The notes beneath the pieces were generated by a model. That model was given only the letters and a program-made list of their open reading frames with translations. It was not told the origin of the DNA and made no database searches. Shown in pieces: positions 1-10,916 of a stretch of 64,000 nucleotides of DNA. Position 1 is the first letter of the stretch; every line of letters begins with the position of its first letter. The DNA comes from Patella vulgata (taxonomy: Eukaryota > Mollusca > Gastropoda > Patellidae). The DNA lies in contig NC_065886.2 of NCBI RefSeq assembly GCF_932274485.2, forward strand, positions 34,707,501 to 34,771,500. Direction: 5' to 3'. Position numbers and translations under genes: made by a program.

Positions 1-3000
1 GTTGTGTGGAGTCTATAGCACATTACAAACGCATGTTTATTAGTATTAGGCACCAGATACGCCCAATACTAACTCATAGATTCACAGACATACTGAATAG
101 ACATAATTCGTCAATAGTTTTATGACTGATTGTCCTCGGGGTTATACTTACATGCCATTCAAAAATGGTGACCGCGAATCCGGATGCTGCGGCAGCACCT
201 GCTAAACCAATAAACATTGGAGCTCCGACATTACTGGCAAATATAGAACAACCGACCTGTAATTATAATAAGTAAAGATGCATTATGTAAGAGCTAAAGA
301 TGCATTATGTAAGAGCTAAAGATGCATTATGTAAGAGCATTATAATAATGTAAGAGCATTATGAAATAGCTAAAGCTGCATTATGTAAGAGCTAAAGATG
401 CATTATGTAAGAGCATTATGAAATAGCTAAAGCTGCATTATGTAAGAGCTAAAGATGCATTATGTAAGAGCATTATGAAATAGCTAAAGCTGCATTATGT
501 GAGAGCTAAGGATGCATTATGTAAGAGCATTATGAAATAGCTAAAGCTGCATTATGTGAGAGCTAAGGATGCATTATGTAAGAGCATTATGAAATAGCTA
601 AAGCTGCATTATGTGAGAGCTCAGGATGCATTATGTAAGAGCTAAAGATACCTAATGCAAATCTTTCGTTAGAGCCTCAAATGTTATATAAATCATTAAT
701 TAGACATTTATTCATATGTCAAGCCCATAAGCAACTATTTAGATGACCGGATGGCAGCGATTTTCAACGGATTTAAACACGAATGTAAGTTAATAATTGA
801 ATTAAAAAATGGAGAGAGAGAGAGAGAGAAATGGGGTTTAACGTCCACTCGACACAAACTAGGTCATTTCGGGACTAACATATGGTTTAATTTTATTTAC
901 ATAATTCGCTTGCGCGTAGGGGTCTTTAGCAGTGGGAGGAAACCGGAGGACCCGGAGAAAACCCACGAGGTTGGACAGTCGACCCTACTCCTTGCCACGT
1001 ACAACCGATATTCGAAACCACGCCAGTCGACTCAATGACAGACTTTATGATACAGCGCGCGCACGCTAACCATCCAGCCATCCAACCCCCCTGAAAAAAA
1101 TGGATAATAGAGACATAGTTGATTATCGAGAACGATAGCAATGATAATCAAGACTACATTGTTTTTCAAACATCCATAAATGAAGTAATTTTCAACATAT
1201 TCCATTTCAATTATCTATTTTGGAACTATTATAGCGAGAACTGGCAGCTCTTTGTCTAAATCTTACTTAATGCATCTTTAAGAACTGTACCTTATTGTGA
1301 ATTTAAAGCCCCATCAGGCCCGAATTACTGTGTTATCAATAAAAACCATAAGACACTATCAAAAGTATTTTATTAGAATATGTTTTGTCCAGACGTTATT
1401 GAAATCGGTCAAATCTTATTTAAGATATTATGGTCACTGTAAGCGTTCGCTGGTTTATATTGATTTCAAACCGCCATTTGTATTTTTACTAGTAATAAAG
1501 AATGTGATATATTCTTTGTACATGCCAGACAATTCTCAATGAAAGATGAGCCTCATTACATATTAACAAGATTTTTTTCCTTTTAAAATTACATACTTTT
1601 AAATTATGAACCATATGTAAACGATCTGGTTTGTTGTGCCCTTATACAAGTATACAAGCAATGTGTTATACAGGTAATGTTTTACACAGGTGGTGTGTTA
1701 TACAGGCAATGTGTTATACCGGCAATGTGTTATGCAGGTAATGTGTTACCCATGTAATATGTTATACAGGCAATGTTTAATGTTATACAGATAATGTAAT
1801 ATACATGTAACATGTTACGCGAGTAATGTGTTATATAGGTAATACGGTGGCATGCAGGTTATGCATAAGTCTCACGCACTGGTTTACTAAAAATTTCTCC
1901 CGTAGACTACACGTAATAACACGTACGGTGGGTTGTGAGCTAGACTTTACTCGGGAATGGTTCACTAACCAGCACGTCCTGGGTTCGATCCAGCAGTGGG
2001 TCGAAATCGCGGGATTTCTTTTGCCAGAGAAGTAAAGCGGAGGGTTTGGCACGGAACAGTGTCTAGTCGTTAGGACGGAACGGAAAAACGAGGTCCTGTG
2101 TGTACATTGGCGTTCACGTAAAACAAACCTCTTGGAGATTAGAATTCGAAGAAGTGTAGACATAAAATCCGCTGTCCGGGCAAAATTTAGCCCAAAGCAA
2201 ACCCGGCCCCGAGTTCACAAAGCAATCTCAGATTTAAGTTAGGAATTTACTCGACTTTCAGTCACTATTTATGAGAAATATATTTGATACAGAAACACAA
2301 AACTTTAGTTTCTTATTGATGTACTTGACACATTAAAACAACAAAGGGCTTTATTTTAGTTAAAACAAGGCGAATAAGTTTTAGTAAATTCATAACTTAA
2401 GCCTGGGAACGCTTTTGTGATCTCGGGGCTTGAATTTTATCACTGTGGCCTTGGACCTGCATAAATAGGGGGGCAGAATGAAAGAGAATATTATAATCCT
2501 TCTAATTTACTCGGTGAGTAAGACCTTGGTCCGCTAACCCGGTGGTCTCGTGTTTCATTCCGGACTTTTCTGAGTTCCCGTATACAAATTGCCCTGCACG
2601 TAAAAGAACCCATGATATTTTGAATTCGAAATAAGAGTAGGCCATAGTATCGCTGTACAGGAACGATTTCCCTCATAGCACACCGGATGTCTGTTTTCAT
2701 TAGCTCAGTCGTTGCAGAACAGTTGGACGTTAAACTCCATTTAATGTCATGTCTAATTTCCTCATTTAAAGACTGTTTTTCCCATTATATACTAGTAATC
2801 TAGTGATGCTAATATGCATGATTTAAACATATGTTCATACACAATATCTAATACTTTTTTCTTATGAACGACAAAAAACCTAGACAGCACATTACTGACA
2901 TTTCACCAGCGTTATTTTTAACCGCCAATGCTTATAATAATATGCATACCGTGCATGTAACTGCTTGTGTGAAAAAATGCAAATATATATATGATTTATT

Positions 3001-6000
3001 ATACCATGTATAGACCCAGTTTTTTTAATTCCCATTTATTTTTTCAGAGCATGATAACTAACACTTTTTTAACACCAGCGTTCGTATGCGGTCGAATTCA
3101 AGACATATTTCTAACTGTTAATAGCTGTACTAATATTTTTTAACATTCACTAGCGTTTGTATTCAGCGGAATACTTCTATCCGTTAATGTCGCTGGGAGT
3201 TGGGTGGCCGAAAGGTTTAACGCGTGCATGTTAGATCGCAAGGTCTGTCATTTAGTCAAGTATTCCGAATTCTACTACTCAACTAAGTAATAACAATTCT
3301 AACTTAATTTCTAACTTTGTATCTTAGCATATTGATAATAAGACATTTTGTCATGTTCCATATATGACTTTAAATCAAGTACACATGTATATAAACTGCT
3401 CTCTTCTCTTGATCCAACTAAATCTGTAGGATTAGATGGACTTGGTCCTTTTTTCATCAAACATGCCGCCTATTTTTTATCTGATTCATTAACCTATATT
3501 TATAATTTGTGTATTGATAAAAAATATATTTCCTTCTTCTCTCAAACATGCTAAAGTTTTACCATTCTACAAATCTGGTGCTAAAAATGATCCTAGTAAT
3601 TATAGGCCAATATCTATTTTACCTACATTATCTAAACCATTAGAAAAACATATTTCTCAATCCATTAATTCTTTCCTTGAGAAATATAATTTGCTTTATT
3701 CAAATCAATCAGGATTTAGATCCAGTTGCTCTTGTCAAACGGCATTAACTAATATTTCTGATAACATTTATCATGCTATTAATAATAATCTGTATACAGG
3801 TATGGTATTTATTGATTTCCGCAAAGCCTTTGATTTAGTAAATCATAATCTTCTACTTCAAAAACTGAAATTATATAATTTATCTTATACCCTGATTAAA
3901 TTCTTAACTTCCTATTTATATAATAGACAACAATGTACCAGTATTGGACAAACTTATTCTGCCCCTGCTATGATAACTCAAGGTGTTCCCCAAGGTTCAA
4001 TCCTTGGTTCTTTGTTATTTAATTTATTTATTAATGATCTACCTTTACATTTACATGTTAATAGTGATTTATTTGCTGCTGATGATACTACTGTCTATTC
4101 CTCATCTTCTGATGTTACTTCATTTATTACTACACTGCAAAATGAAACTTCTATTATTCAAAATTGGTGTTCCACAAATGACATGGTAATTAATGAAACC
4201 AAAACTAAAACAATGAGTATTACACCTTCTTCACGGCGTAAATTAATTTCAACAAAATTTCAAATTCACATAAATAATTCACCTTTAGAAAATGTCTCTA
4301 CATTTAAACTTTTTGATGAAAATTTCACTTGGTCTCCTCATGTTGATCATTTATCTAAGCTTCTTCGACAGAAAAATTTTCAATTACGCAAATTAAAACA
4401 GTTGCTTCCTACTGAAGTACTTAAATTGTTCTATTTTTCTCATATGCAATCTCATATTAATTATTGCTCCACTATTTGGGACTCTTGTTCAATTACATCT
4501 ATATCTAAACTTGAGAGACTTCAAAAATTATCCTTGAATTTATATTTACAATAGACCTCCTTCTTATCTAATTATCAATTTTTATCTTCATCTTTAAATC
4601 TTCAAAATATTTATCAAAGACTTTTAATTAACAAATATATTTTTGTTTATAAAATTATCCATAAACTTTGCCCATCATATTTATATAATATTTTTCATTA
4701 TAACACCATTCATCTCTCAATAATAAACTTCCTATCTGTAGACCTAATAATGAAATATTTAAATGTAGTTTACAATATCGAGGCACAGTGCTTTGGAATT
4801 CTCTCTCATATTCACTTAAAAATATTAAAAATCTTCATTTATTTAAGAAAAATATCACTAGGCATGTTAGTTCTTCTTCTTAACCTGTAGCCTATATTTA
4901 ATACATACTACATATTATCTATCATATTACTTTTAGTTTTGAAGTTAAACTATATTAGGTTATCAGTATATTTGAATGTTTTGTGTGAGAGTATTTGTTA
5001 AGTGTCTTGTTCTGTTACTGTCTTTTTCATTTCTTTGTTATAAAGGGCAAAATTGTAACCAGGCTTTAAGCCTAATTTTTCACCTTTGAAAATAAAGATA
5101 TTATTATTATTATTATTATTATTCCGATTCCCGGCATGCTTGTCCAACCTCGTAGGTGTTCTCAGGGGCCGCCGGCTTCCTTCCAGTACCAAAGAACACT
5201 ACACGCAAATTGGTAATTTTTAAACCATTGTGCCTACACGAATATATATTCTTTATAGATAAGAGTGCACTTCTTTCCATGACATTCAGAGGCGTAGCCG
5301 TGAAATATATATTGGGGGGGGGGGGGTACGCAAATGAAATAATATAAAATGTTGACAATCTGTGACGCCGGAGGCACGTTGTAGCGCGATAGGGAGAGTG
5401 TGGCCACCCCCCCAAAAAAATGTTTTAAAGTTTCAGTCTTCTGTATTAAACACTGTTTTGGCATATTTTACGGGGTTAAACTAAAACATCACACCAATAC
5501 AATGTTTATCAGGGGGTGTCGTATTCATATTTTTTTTCATGACTATTACATATTGAATATTATGCTTGAGTTATGAACAACACGACAAAGAGAGTTTAGT
5601 AGGGGAATTTTTATGAGGAGGATCCAAATGAAACAAAACTTGATCACATAACTTTCTCGAAATCTTAACTAAAGATAAAATCCAAATTTTAGTAGATACT
5701 TCAATTTTGATTGGCTAAGCACTAAAATCAACCTAATATTATCCGATCAAATTACTAAAATTTGGATTTTATCATAGTTAAAATTTCGTGAAACAGCCCC
5801 GTGCAGGATGGCCTAGTTGTTTATCTAGCGGCTATATCGCGCACTGGAAAAAAATAATTTGGTTGCCAGATAATTTAATTTTATCTGGGCATGGTTTGTT
5901 TAAATATAAATAACAATATTGCTACTTTAATATCAATAATTTACAATTATAAATATCTGGTTAAAGGAGCTAAATCTCTAACTCATTATTTTCCATAATA

Positions 6001-9000
6001 TTCGAAATTAAAGACACGAATTAGAATTCAATATATTATTGGTCAATTTCAATCAATATTGATGTTGTTATATTGCTGTGAAACTATAGGTTCCTAATAT
6101 CCAATATTTAAGACACAATTAACATTTTATAATCAGTACACAAGTCATGTCCCCTATGGTTTCGGGTGCCATTTTGTAATGAACAAATAAAAATATATCC
6201 TACAACACAATGTGAAAGTAATTAGTAAAGGCCGTTTCACAAACGACAAAATAATAATTTAAAAACGTGTAGAATCCACTAAGCAAGTGTAAATGTCTGC
6301 CGTTCAATTTGAACTGTTCACGTATTTCATCGAACATAACTGATTAGAAATTACAATATTCTTTTAGAAAATTGGATATAAATCACTTTACATACATTCA
6401 TATTACATTAATATGTGCCACTAGAACCATTTTTGTCAGTTTCAAGGTTCCCAATCTAGTAAATGTTACTTACGGGTATCCAGTGCATGTTTTTTCCCGC
6501 CAAAAAGTATCCAGCTGCACTGTCTCGATGTGGTCGGCATGACGACTGTAAAGATAAAAACGATAGATAATTACAAACATATTACTACTAAAACAACCGA
6601 GCCGAATAATTACATCCTTTGTACCACGTTGTAAATCAATTTTTCTCGCTTTCTCTAATCTCGTTTCGAACAGATATTTTTTCAGAGTTTAATGTTACAA
6701 CTTTTCGTCTGTTATCGCTCTTACATGCAGTCAGTTATATATAAGGATTACTCGTATTTTCCTTTTGCTTGCGTCACTTCCGGTTTCTGCAAATCTTTGT
6801 TACGCATCTAACACAGCAATGATCCCTGTGTTAAAATTTTAAATTTGGAATGTGTTTAACCAGTCCCATCACATATGTAATATTGGTTGACACAAACATG
6901 AATTAATTTATAAACACAAATACACGGAAGGCAAACTAGGCTATTATTGTGATTAACAGTTTACCAATAAACTTATCATGTCAATTTATGTCGTATTATT
7001 CAGTTTATGTGTGTATTTAGCACCCAGTAGAGTAAAAGTATGAGCACATATTAAATACACGATGGTGAATATTAAAGATTTTGAAACGTGGTAGTCACTT
7101 TGTTACCTTACATTACCTTATACAATGGTTTATGTTGCCTAGTCATTTATATTTTATTTTGAACGTTCATAAATGTTCTCTTAAAATCACAGACAAAAAA
7201 GAACTATCGAAAGGACAATTGATCTTTAAATCACAGATAAACAAATGACTAAAGAAAGAGAAATGTGGTCTAAACTCAATAGACAAACAAATGACGAAAG
7301 AAAGGGAAATGTGGTCTCAACTCAAAGACAAACAAATGACGAAAGAAAGGGAAATGTGGTCTCAACTCAAAGACAAATAAATGACTACAGATAAACAAAG
7401 GACTAAAGAAAAGGAAATGTCTTCTCAAGTCACTGACAAACCAATGTCTAAAGAAAGCGAAATGTGATCCCAAGTAACAGACAGACAAATCGTGAAAGAA
7501 AGGGGAATGTGGTCCCAAGTCATAGAGAAACAAAGGGATAAAGAAAGGTAAATGTCTTTTCAACTCACAAGACAAAGGACTAAAGATAGAGAAATGTGGC
7601 CCCAGGTCACAGACGGACATAACTAACGACAGGGAAATTGGCCTTCAAAAAAACGATAAACAAAGGACTAAAAAAAGGGAAATGCGATCCCAAGTAATAG
7701 ATAAACAAAGGACTAAAGAAAAGGAAATGTATTCTCAACTTAAAGACAATCCAAGGACTAAAGATAGGCAAATGTCTTTTGAAGTCACAGGCAAACAAGA
7801 TAGGAAAATGTCTTCTCCAATCTCAAATAAACAAATGTCTAAAGAGCGGGAAATTGGTTTCCATGATTGACAGGAAGTATCATAAACAACAGTGGAAATG
7901 AGTTTTTTGTAAGTTAGTGTTCTTCTATGACTTATAAAAACTCCAGGGAATATTTTGTTGAACTTGTACCATGTTATGATGGCCTTGCGCTAAGCGCTAA
8001 TATTAGCTTCGTAATCTGTTAACGTCTAGAGTTACATGTTAATTATTTTGGCTTATGGGTTAGATAACCTTACACACAACCTGGTGCGAGAACGCTTCAA
8101 ACTATTTTTAAAAAACCTCAGAAGTTTACAACACGGTTAATTAGATTATATGGGATATACTTCGGTAGTTCATTAAAAAGTCGACCAATTTAAAGCGAGC
8201 GAGAAACAGAGAAATGAGATGGATTTTTTTTACGTCCTGCTTTTCTGTACCCACTGGCCTAAAGATGACTTGCATACGCTATGCTGTGTGCTATGGGTAG
8301 AATTTTGCCCTTTAAGTGGCGCTGTGACGTATTCTTATTTCGAATTCAACTGGCTATGGTTCCTTTATGTACACGCAAAAATTCTCCAATAGCATACTGT
8401 ATGGCGAATGGTCGTCTTCATTAGCCCAGTCGATGCAGAACCGTAGGAGTACGTATAACCCAATTTTAATTCATATTGTTTAAAGATACATTATGTAAGA
8501 TTTAGATAAAGAACTAGCCATTCTTGCTATAATAGTTCGAAAGTAGATGATGTAAAATGAATAATTTGAAAATTTCATTCAAATTACTCTATTGCAAGCG
8601 AAGATTATAGCCTTTGAAGGTTTGACAGACGTGTGCAATAATTTCAACCACCGTACTGGTTGATCGAAGCTAAGTCTCGGTCCTCCATATTTGATTAAAT
8701 TAAATCAAAGTATCGCTGAACCATTCTAATCTATTTAATATCGGAGAAATCTGATGCCATCGAGAGTTGATTAAGGCCTGGATCAGTTAATTAATGTCTA
8801 ATTAATACTTTAGAAAACATTTCAGGCCTAAAGAAAGACCTGCAATAGGCAGATTTAAATCAAAGTATCGCTGAACCATTCTAATCTATTTAATATCGGA
8901 GAAATCTGATGCCATCGAGAGTTGATTAAGGCCTGGATCAGTTAATTAATGTCTAATTAATACTTTAGAAAACATTTCAGGCCTAAAAAAAGACCTGCAA

Positions 9001-9296
9001 TAGGCAGATTTAGCTCTTGCATAATGCATGTTTAAATATATACATGTTTTAATTTATATTGTTTAAATATATACATGTTTTAATTTATTAAACTCTAATC
9101 AGTTCTCTTCGCGCACGACTATAGTAAAACATATATCTTCAGCTTAAATTTATGTATGCATTTTAAATGTCTTCAACAAATGACGTTTAAATGTAAAAAT
9201 AAATACAGATATTCTTACCCAGAGCCCAACAGCTAAAACAAGTAGGAAATACCCAGCTATTGTCAGGTAATCACCGATACCTAACACCTCCGACAT
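1..9296 (-). CDS. SLC5-type sodium/solute symporter, 5' part (three coding exons, runs off the left edge)
   Basis: Three minus-strand exons join in frame, all in phase 0: 9296-9219 (start ATG at 9296-9294), 6545-6474 and 256-152, each with a GTAAG donor. Together they encode the N-terminus of a sodium-coupled symporter of the SLC5/SGLT family. TM1 lies in the first exon (residues about 9-26). The second exon holds [13 protein letters not shown] and the third [19 protein letters not shown] followed by [11 protein letters not shown]. In the family these correspond to the GGFFLAGRSM-WWP and GASLFASNIGSGHFVGLAG block of TM1/TM2, which lines the Na+ and sugar site. The GSGHF of animal glucose transporters reads GAPMF here, so the substrate may not be glucose. 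About 85 residues are visible and the remaining 500 or more lie beyond base 1. The intron carries a 45-bp minisatellite and a tandemly duplicated MITE segment. Family assignment is firm; the exact member is not. Confidence 0.88.
152..256 (-). CDS. SLC5 symporter coding exon 3
   Basis: This 105-bp exon has 35 codons in phase 0-0. It is bounded on the minus strand by an acceptor (ATAATTACAG) and a donor (GTAAGTATAA). It encodes [19 protein letters not shown] and then an Ala-rich helix ending in FEWH, the most conserved stretch of SLC5 transporters around TM2. The next exon would lie left of the window. Confidence 0.9.
265..650. repeat. Minisatellite built from a MITE end (GATGCATTATGTAAGAGCTAAA)
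   Basis: Tandem units of roughly 20-57 bp repeat the words GCATTATGTAAGAGC and TATGAAATAGCTAAAGCT. The word is the terminal sequence of the MITE family seen at 651-1285 and 8480-9030, so the array apparently arose by expansion of a MITE terminus. It sits just upstream of the acceptor of the SLC5 exon at 152-256. Confidence 0.8.
651..1285. mobile_element. MITE (CATTATGTAAGA terminus family) carrying a nested SINE
   Basis: The ends read AAAGATACCTAATGCAAATC on the left and GTCTAAATCTTACTTAATGC on the right, inverted copies of the family terminus. The interior shares GTTCGAAA-like and AATAATTTGAAA-like segments with the copies at 8480-9030 and 38998-39385. A type 2 SINE is inserted at 821-1092. 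Confidence 0.65.
821..1092 (-). mobile_element. Type 2 tRNA-derived SINE (CT-tailed), inside a MITE
   Basis: The reverse complement carries a tRNA-like head, the central block CGTGGGTTTTCTCCGG, then CTACGCGCAAGCGAATTAT, CGAGTGGACGTTAAACCCC and a (TC)n tail (seen here as GAGAGA at 821-838). Essentially full length. Same family as the copy at 18925-19210, which has clear target-site duplications. Confidence 0.8.
1655..1850. repeat. Short tandem repeat, unit about 17-18 bp (AATGTGTTATACAGGT)
   Basis: About ten imperfect copies of TGTGTTATACAGGYAA run in direct order. No coding potential is apparent. Confidence 0.75.
1940..2200 (+). mobile_element. Old type 1 SINE copy (diverged)
   Basis: Recognisable pieces occur in the right order: B-box-like GGGTTCGATCC, then GTCTAGTCGTTAGGACGG, GTACATTGGCGTTCACGTAAA and GCTGTCCGGGCAAAATTT. 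The terminal GTTAAACCCC is missing. Much more diverged than the copy at 48592-48970. Confidence 0.6.
2207..2428. mobile_element. Small MITE with CCCCGAGWTCACAAA termini
   Basis: Left end CCCCGAGTTCACAAAGC and right end, reversed, CCCCGAGATCACAAAAGCG, about 222 bp apart. A subterminal inverted match (CTTAAGTTA..GAATTTACT) extends the TIRs. No ORF. The TIRs are convincing but no second copy was found in the window. Confidence 0.5.
2503..2752 (+). mobile_element. Type 1 SINE, nearly full length, diverged
   Basis: Starts near CTCGGTGAGTAAGACCTTGG, the tRNA-like head. It passes through CACGTAAAAGAACCC, AAGAGTAGGCCATAG, TTTCCCTCATAGCACAC and ATTAGCTCAGTCG, and ends GGACGTTAAACTCCATTT. Confidence 0.75.
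3343..5122 (+). mobile_element. Non-LTR retrotransposon (LINE, CR1/L2/Jockey-like), 5'-truncated, broken
   Basis: Encodes the reverse transcriptase half of a LINE ORF2. An early fragment has [14 protein letters not shown] (3414-3460). After a frame change near 3530 the main stretch to 4554 has [17 protein letters not shown], motif [10 protein letters not shown], motif [10 protein letters not shown] and FINDL, and motif [10 protein letters not shown]. The extra Ala in motif C would disturb the catalytic ADD loop. The C-terminal part after 4554 is frame-broken. The 3' end is a short UTR, then AATAAAGATA and an (ATT)n tail to about 5122. The N-terminal endonuclease is absent, which fits 5' truncation by target-primed reverse transcription. 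A related but separate LINE tail occurs at 33836-34925. Confidence 0.85.
5123..5235 (+). mobile_element. Type 2 SINE fragment next to the LINE tail
   Basis: Matches the internal part of the type 2 SINE: CGATTCCCGG, TGTCCAACCTCGTAGGTGTTC, CTTCCTTCC and TACACGCAAATTGG. Both ends are missing. Confidence 0.55.
5285..5425. other. G/C homopolymer-bounded remnant (AGGCGTAGCC...GGGGG)
   Basis: AGAGGCGTAGCC precedes a G run near 5313, and a CCCCCCC run follows at about 5406. Bracketed homopolymers of this kind are usual near ends of old DNA transposons in invertebrates. No coding signal. Confidence 0.3.
5655..5792. mobile_element. Hairpin MITE, about 140 bp
   Basis: The left arm CTTAACTAAAGATAAAATCC and the right arm GGATTTTATCATAGTTAA fold on each other, with AAATTTTAGTA paired to TACTAAAATTT. 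The central part includes GATTGGCTAAGC. Similar in style to the longer hairpin at 22137-22322. Confidence 0.6.
5965..6450. repeat. SLC5 intron segment present three times in the window
   Basis: This intronic stretch contains AAAGGAGCTAAATCTCTAAC, ATATTGATGTTGTTAT and CACAAACGACAAAATAAT. Diverged same-order copies occur at 13484-13700 and 63195-63790. It marks segmental duplication of the SLC5 5' region rather than an obvious mobile element, since no TIR or tail is visible. Confidence 0.6.
6474..6545 (-). CDS. SLC5 symporter coding exon 2
   Basis: This 72-bp exon has 24 codons in phase 0-0, between a TTTACAG acceptor and a GTAAGT donor on the minus strand. It starts [17 protein letters not shown], corresponding to the loop between TM1 and TM2 and the start of the FFLAGR motif in SGLT proteins. 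Confidence 0.88.
7195..7880. repeat. Minisatellite, unit about 45 bp, in the SLC5 intron
   Basis: About 14 imperfect units contain GACAAACAAATGAC, GAAAGAAAGGGAAATG and TGGTCTCAACTCA. The best units (7270-7380) are nearly identical at 45 bp. Because 45 is a multiple of three, the array gives ORFs on the minus strand, but their Phe/Pro-rich product is an artefact of the repeat. Confidence 0.85.
8218..8478. mobile_element. Two type 1 SINE fragments joined head-to-head
   Basis: 8218-8385 reads as the minus strand of the SINE (TACGTCCTGCTTTTCTGTAC, GTGTGCTATGGG, then ATTTCGAATTC). 8386-8478 reads as its plus strand (ATAGCATACTGTATGGCG, TTAGCCCAGTCGATGCAGAA). An inversion or two insertions could give this. 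Confidence 0.6.
8480..9030. mobile_element. MITE (CATTATGTAAGA family) with an internal 155-bp duplication
   Basis: Left terminus AAGATACATTATGTAAGATTTAG and right terminus, reversed, ACATGCATTATGCAAGAGC. An inverted homologue with the same order of segments lies at 38998-39385. The segment 8701-8855 is repeated directly at 8856-9010. Confidence 0.75.
8701..9010. repeat. Perfect-looking 155-bp tandem duplication inside a MITE
   Basis: TAAATCAAAGTATCGCTGAA begins at 8701 and again at 8856. The two 155-bp copies differ at one noticed base (AAAGAAAG versus AAAAAAAG). The homologous MITE at 39 kb has only one copy, so the duplication came after that family spread and is recent. Confidence 0.9.
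9219..9296 (-). CDS. SLC5 symporter first coding exon
   Basis: Twenty-six codons run from ATG (9296-9294) to the donor GTAAGA. They encode [19 protein letters not shown] and the rest of a hydrophobic TM1 ending AVGLW, matching the AVGLW at the end of TM1 in the family. The reading frame continues exactly into exon 2. A decayed copy of this exon lies at 14888-14965. Confidence 0.85.
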
Positions 9297-9514
9297 TTTA
9301 CAGGTAATTTGGAATATTAACTGAGTGATAGGTGTTCATAGCATGTACTGGACGGTACCTCTATGAGCATCCTCTTAACTGTAGTTACGTCAGCGTACTC
9401 TACGGTAGCCCTACCAGAACAACTTATTTACATATCTTTCGTTTCATCAACCGTATAAACACCAACGTTCGGTAAACAATTTGTTAATTTTGACAATAAT
9501 TTATTTATAATCGT

Positions 9515-9560
9515 CGTTCTATCAACTGTGTCGCTAAATAGCGACACAGTTGATAGAACG
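9515..9560. promoter_or_regulatory. Perfect 21-bp inverted repeat with a 4-base loop, upstream of the SLC5 start codon
   Basis: The arm CGTTCTATCAACTGTGTCGCT (9515-9535) is followed by loop AAAT and the exact reverse complement (9540-9560). It lies about 220-265 bases upstream of the minus-strand ATG, in the likely promoter or 5' UTR. A regulatory role is inference; a hairpin transposon remnant is the alternative. Confidence 0.7.
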
Positions 9561-9744
9561 AACTGTAATTGCACTAGTGTACTCTACGATAGTCCGACCA
9601 GAACACAAGAACGCTATAAACTTTCGCTCAAATAGTCTGAAATTGCAGTAGTGCACTCTACAGTAGCCTGACCAGACCAAAACACAAGAAACAGTATGCT
9701 ATATAATATGTTTATAGTCGACTTTCAAGCCTTGATGTAAGAAC

Positions 9745-9950
9745 TCACATCTTATAGTAAGTGCCCCCTGCACCACACACAATTACACAAGACAAATCTA
9801 CGGACAAGACACAATACGCAGAAATCTCTAACAAACGTACATATTAAGTGAATGATTCGAGGCTAGCCGTAAGCGTCCTCTGCGGTGTACAATCCCGGAC
9901 CTGTAGTGATACAGACTTCACTCATAAATTAAAACTAACAATAAAGAGGA
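9745..9950. mobile_element. Dispersed element of about 190 bp (GTAAGTGC...AACAATAAAGGAA), copy 1
   Basis: It begins AGTAAGTGCCCCCTGCACC. It contains ACAAATCTACGGACAAGACAC, CGTAAGCGTC and CAGACTTC, and ends CTAACAATAAAGAGGAA. Same-order copies occur at 62640-62845 and 63296-63497, and its terminus appears inverted at both ends of the palindrome at 28195-28420. Confidence 0.65.
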
Positions 9951-10916
9951 ATATATTGCAAAAACATTGTATTATACTAGTCCGAGTCATGATCTGTTAT
10001 ATGCCACATAAAATATTATTGTAAGCATATAGAAGGAAAAAATACCTATACTTGCAATCATATCAGTGAAATGTATGTAAAAAAGAGCCAAGTAGCCTAA
10101 AACTAAATGATCTATGTTATAGTGAGAAACATTAAAAGCGTTCAAGGAAATTAGGTATATTGACTACAAAGTTCGGGTATATGTCCAATTTATCACAAAA
10201 ACAGAGGAAAACAATAGGCCCTACTGAATACAAAGAAGCAAATGGAGAATGTGTGACAATCGCCTACTGAATGACGTGACGTAAAAGACGGTAGTTTGAG
10301 AAATGACGCCAAGAGGTAAATGCAATAAAAACCAACAATAAAAGGGCGATAATCCAGATAAGACAACGCCAAAACGTTAAAAAAAAAACTACCAACTTAG
10401 GAACTAATCGGAATTATTCAGCTATGTAATTGCACAAAATATAATAAGTAATACACCTATAAGAAATGCAAACTATAGCTATGTTGAAGAAATCGAACTA
10501 TAAAAGTGTATTTATATAAAAGCATAAAATGAGGGCGATAATCCAGATTAGGAAACTGCAGAAAATTTAACTATAATTATTTAATTAGATCTTTACCCAA
10601 TATGTAATTAGTTATATACTTATAAGAAATGTCAAACTTGGTATGTTGAAGAAATGGAAGTTTCGAAAATTCTTTTAAAATACGTTATTGTGTTCCGCCT
10701 TTGGCAGTGCACTTAAAATAAAGAGATTTTATTCTAGAAAGAAATAGCTCTTTATCGTTACATATTGTTAAACATCGTAATGCCTGTGAATAGAAAACAT
10801 TATAAATAGCGTGATATCTGGAATGTTACTACAGTATAAATTGACGGGTATTTTAGCACATCTAAGCCAAATTTGTCCGTTTTGTCGAATAAAAAAAAAC
10901 GACATTAAATTTACTG
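9951..10916. other. Gene-free AT-rich stretch
   Basis: No splice-consistent exon, tandem array or recognisable transposon was found, apart from two related passages near 10330-10360 and 10535-10560 (AGGGCGATAATCCAGATWAG), which suggest an old local duplication. Confidence 0.5.

Noticed and set aside
7276-7870. ORFs on both strands with repeating [15 protein letters not shown]-type product
   Set aside because: They exist only because a 45-bp minisatellite is a multiple of three. No splice context, start or composition supports a protein.
1-9296. Calling the symporter a glucose transporter with a specific SGLT symbol
   Set aside because: Only the first 85 residues are visible and the GSGHF signature is altered, so substrate and orthology cannot be settled.
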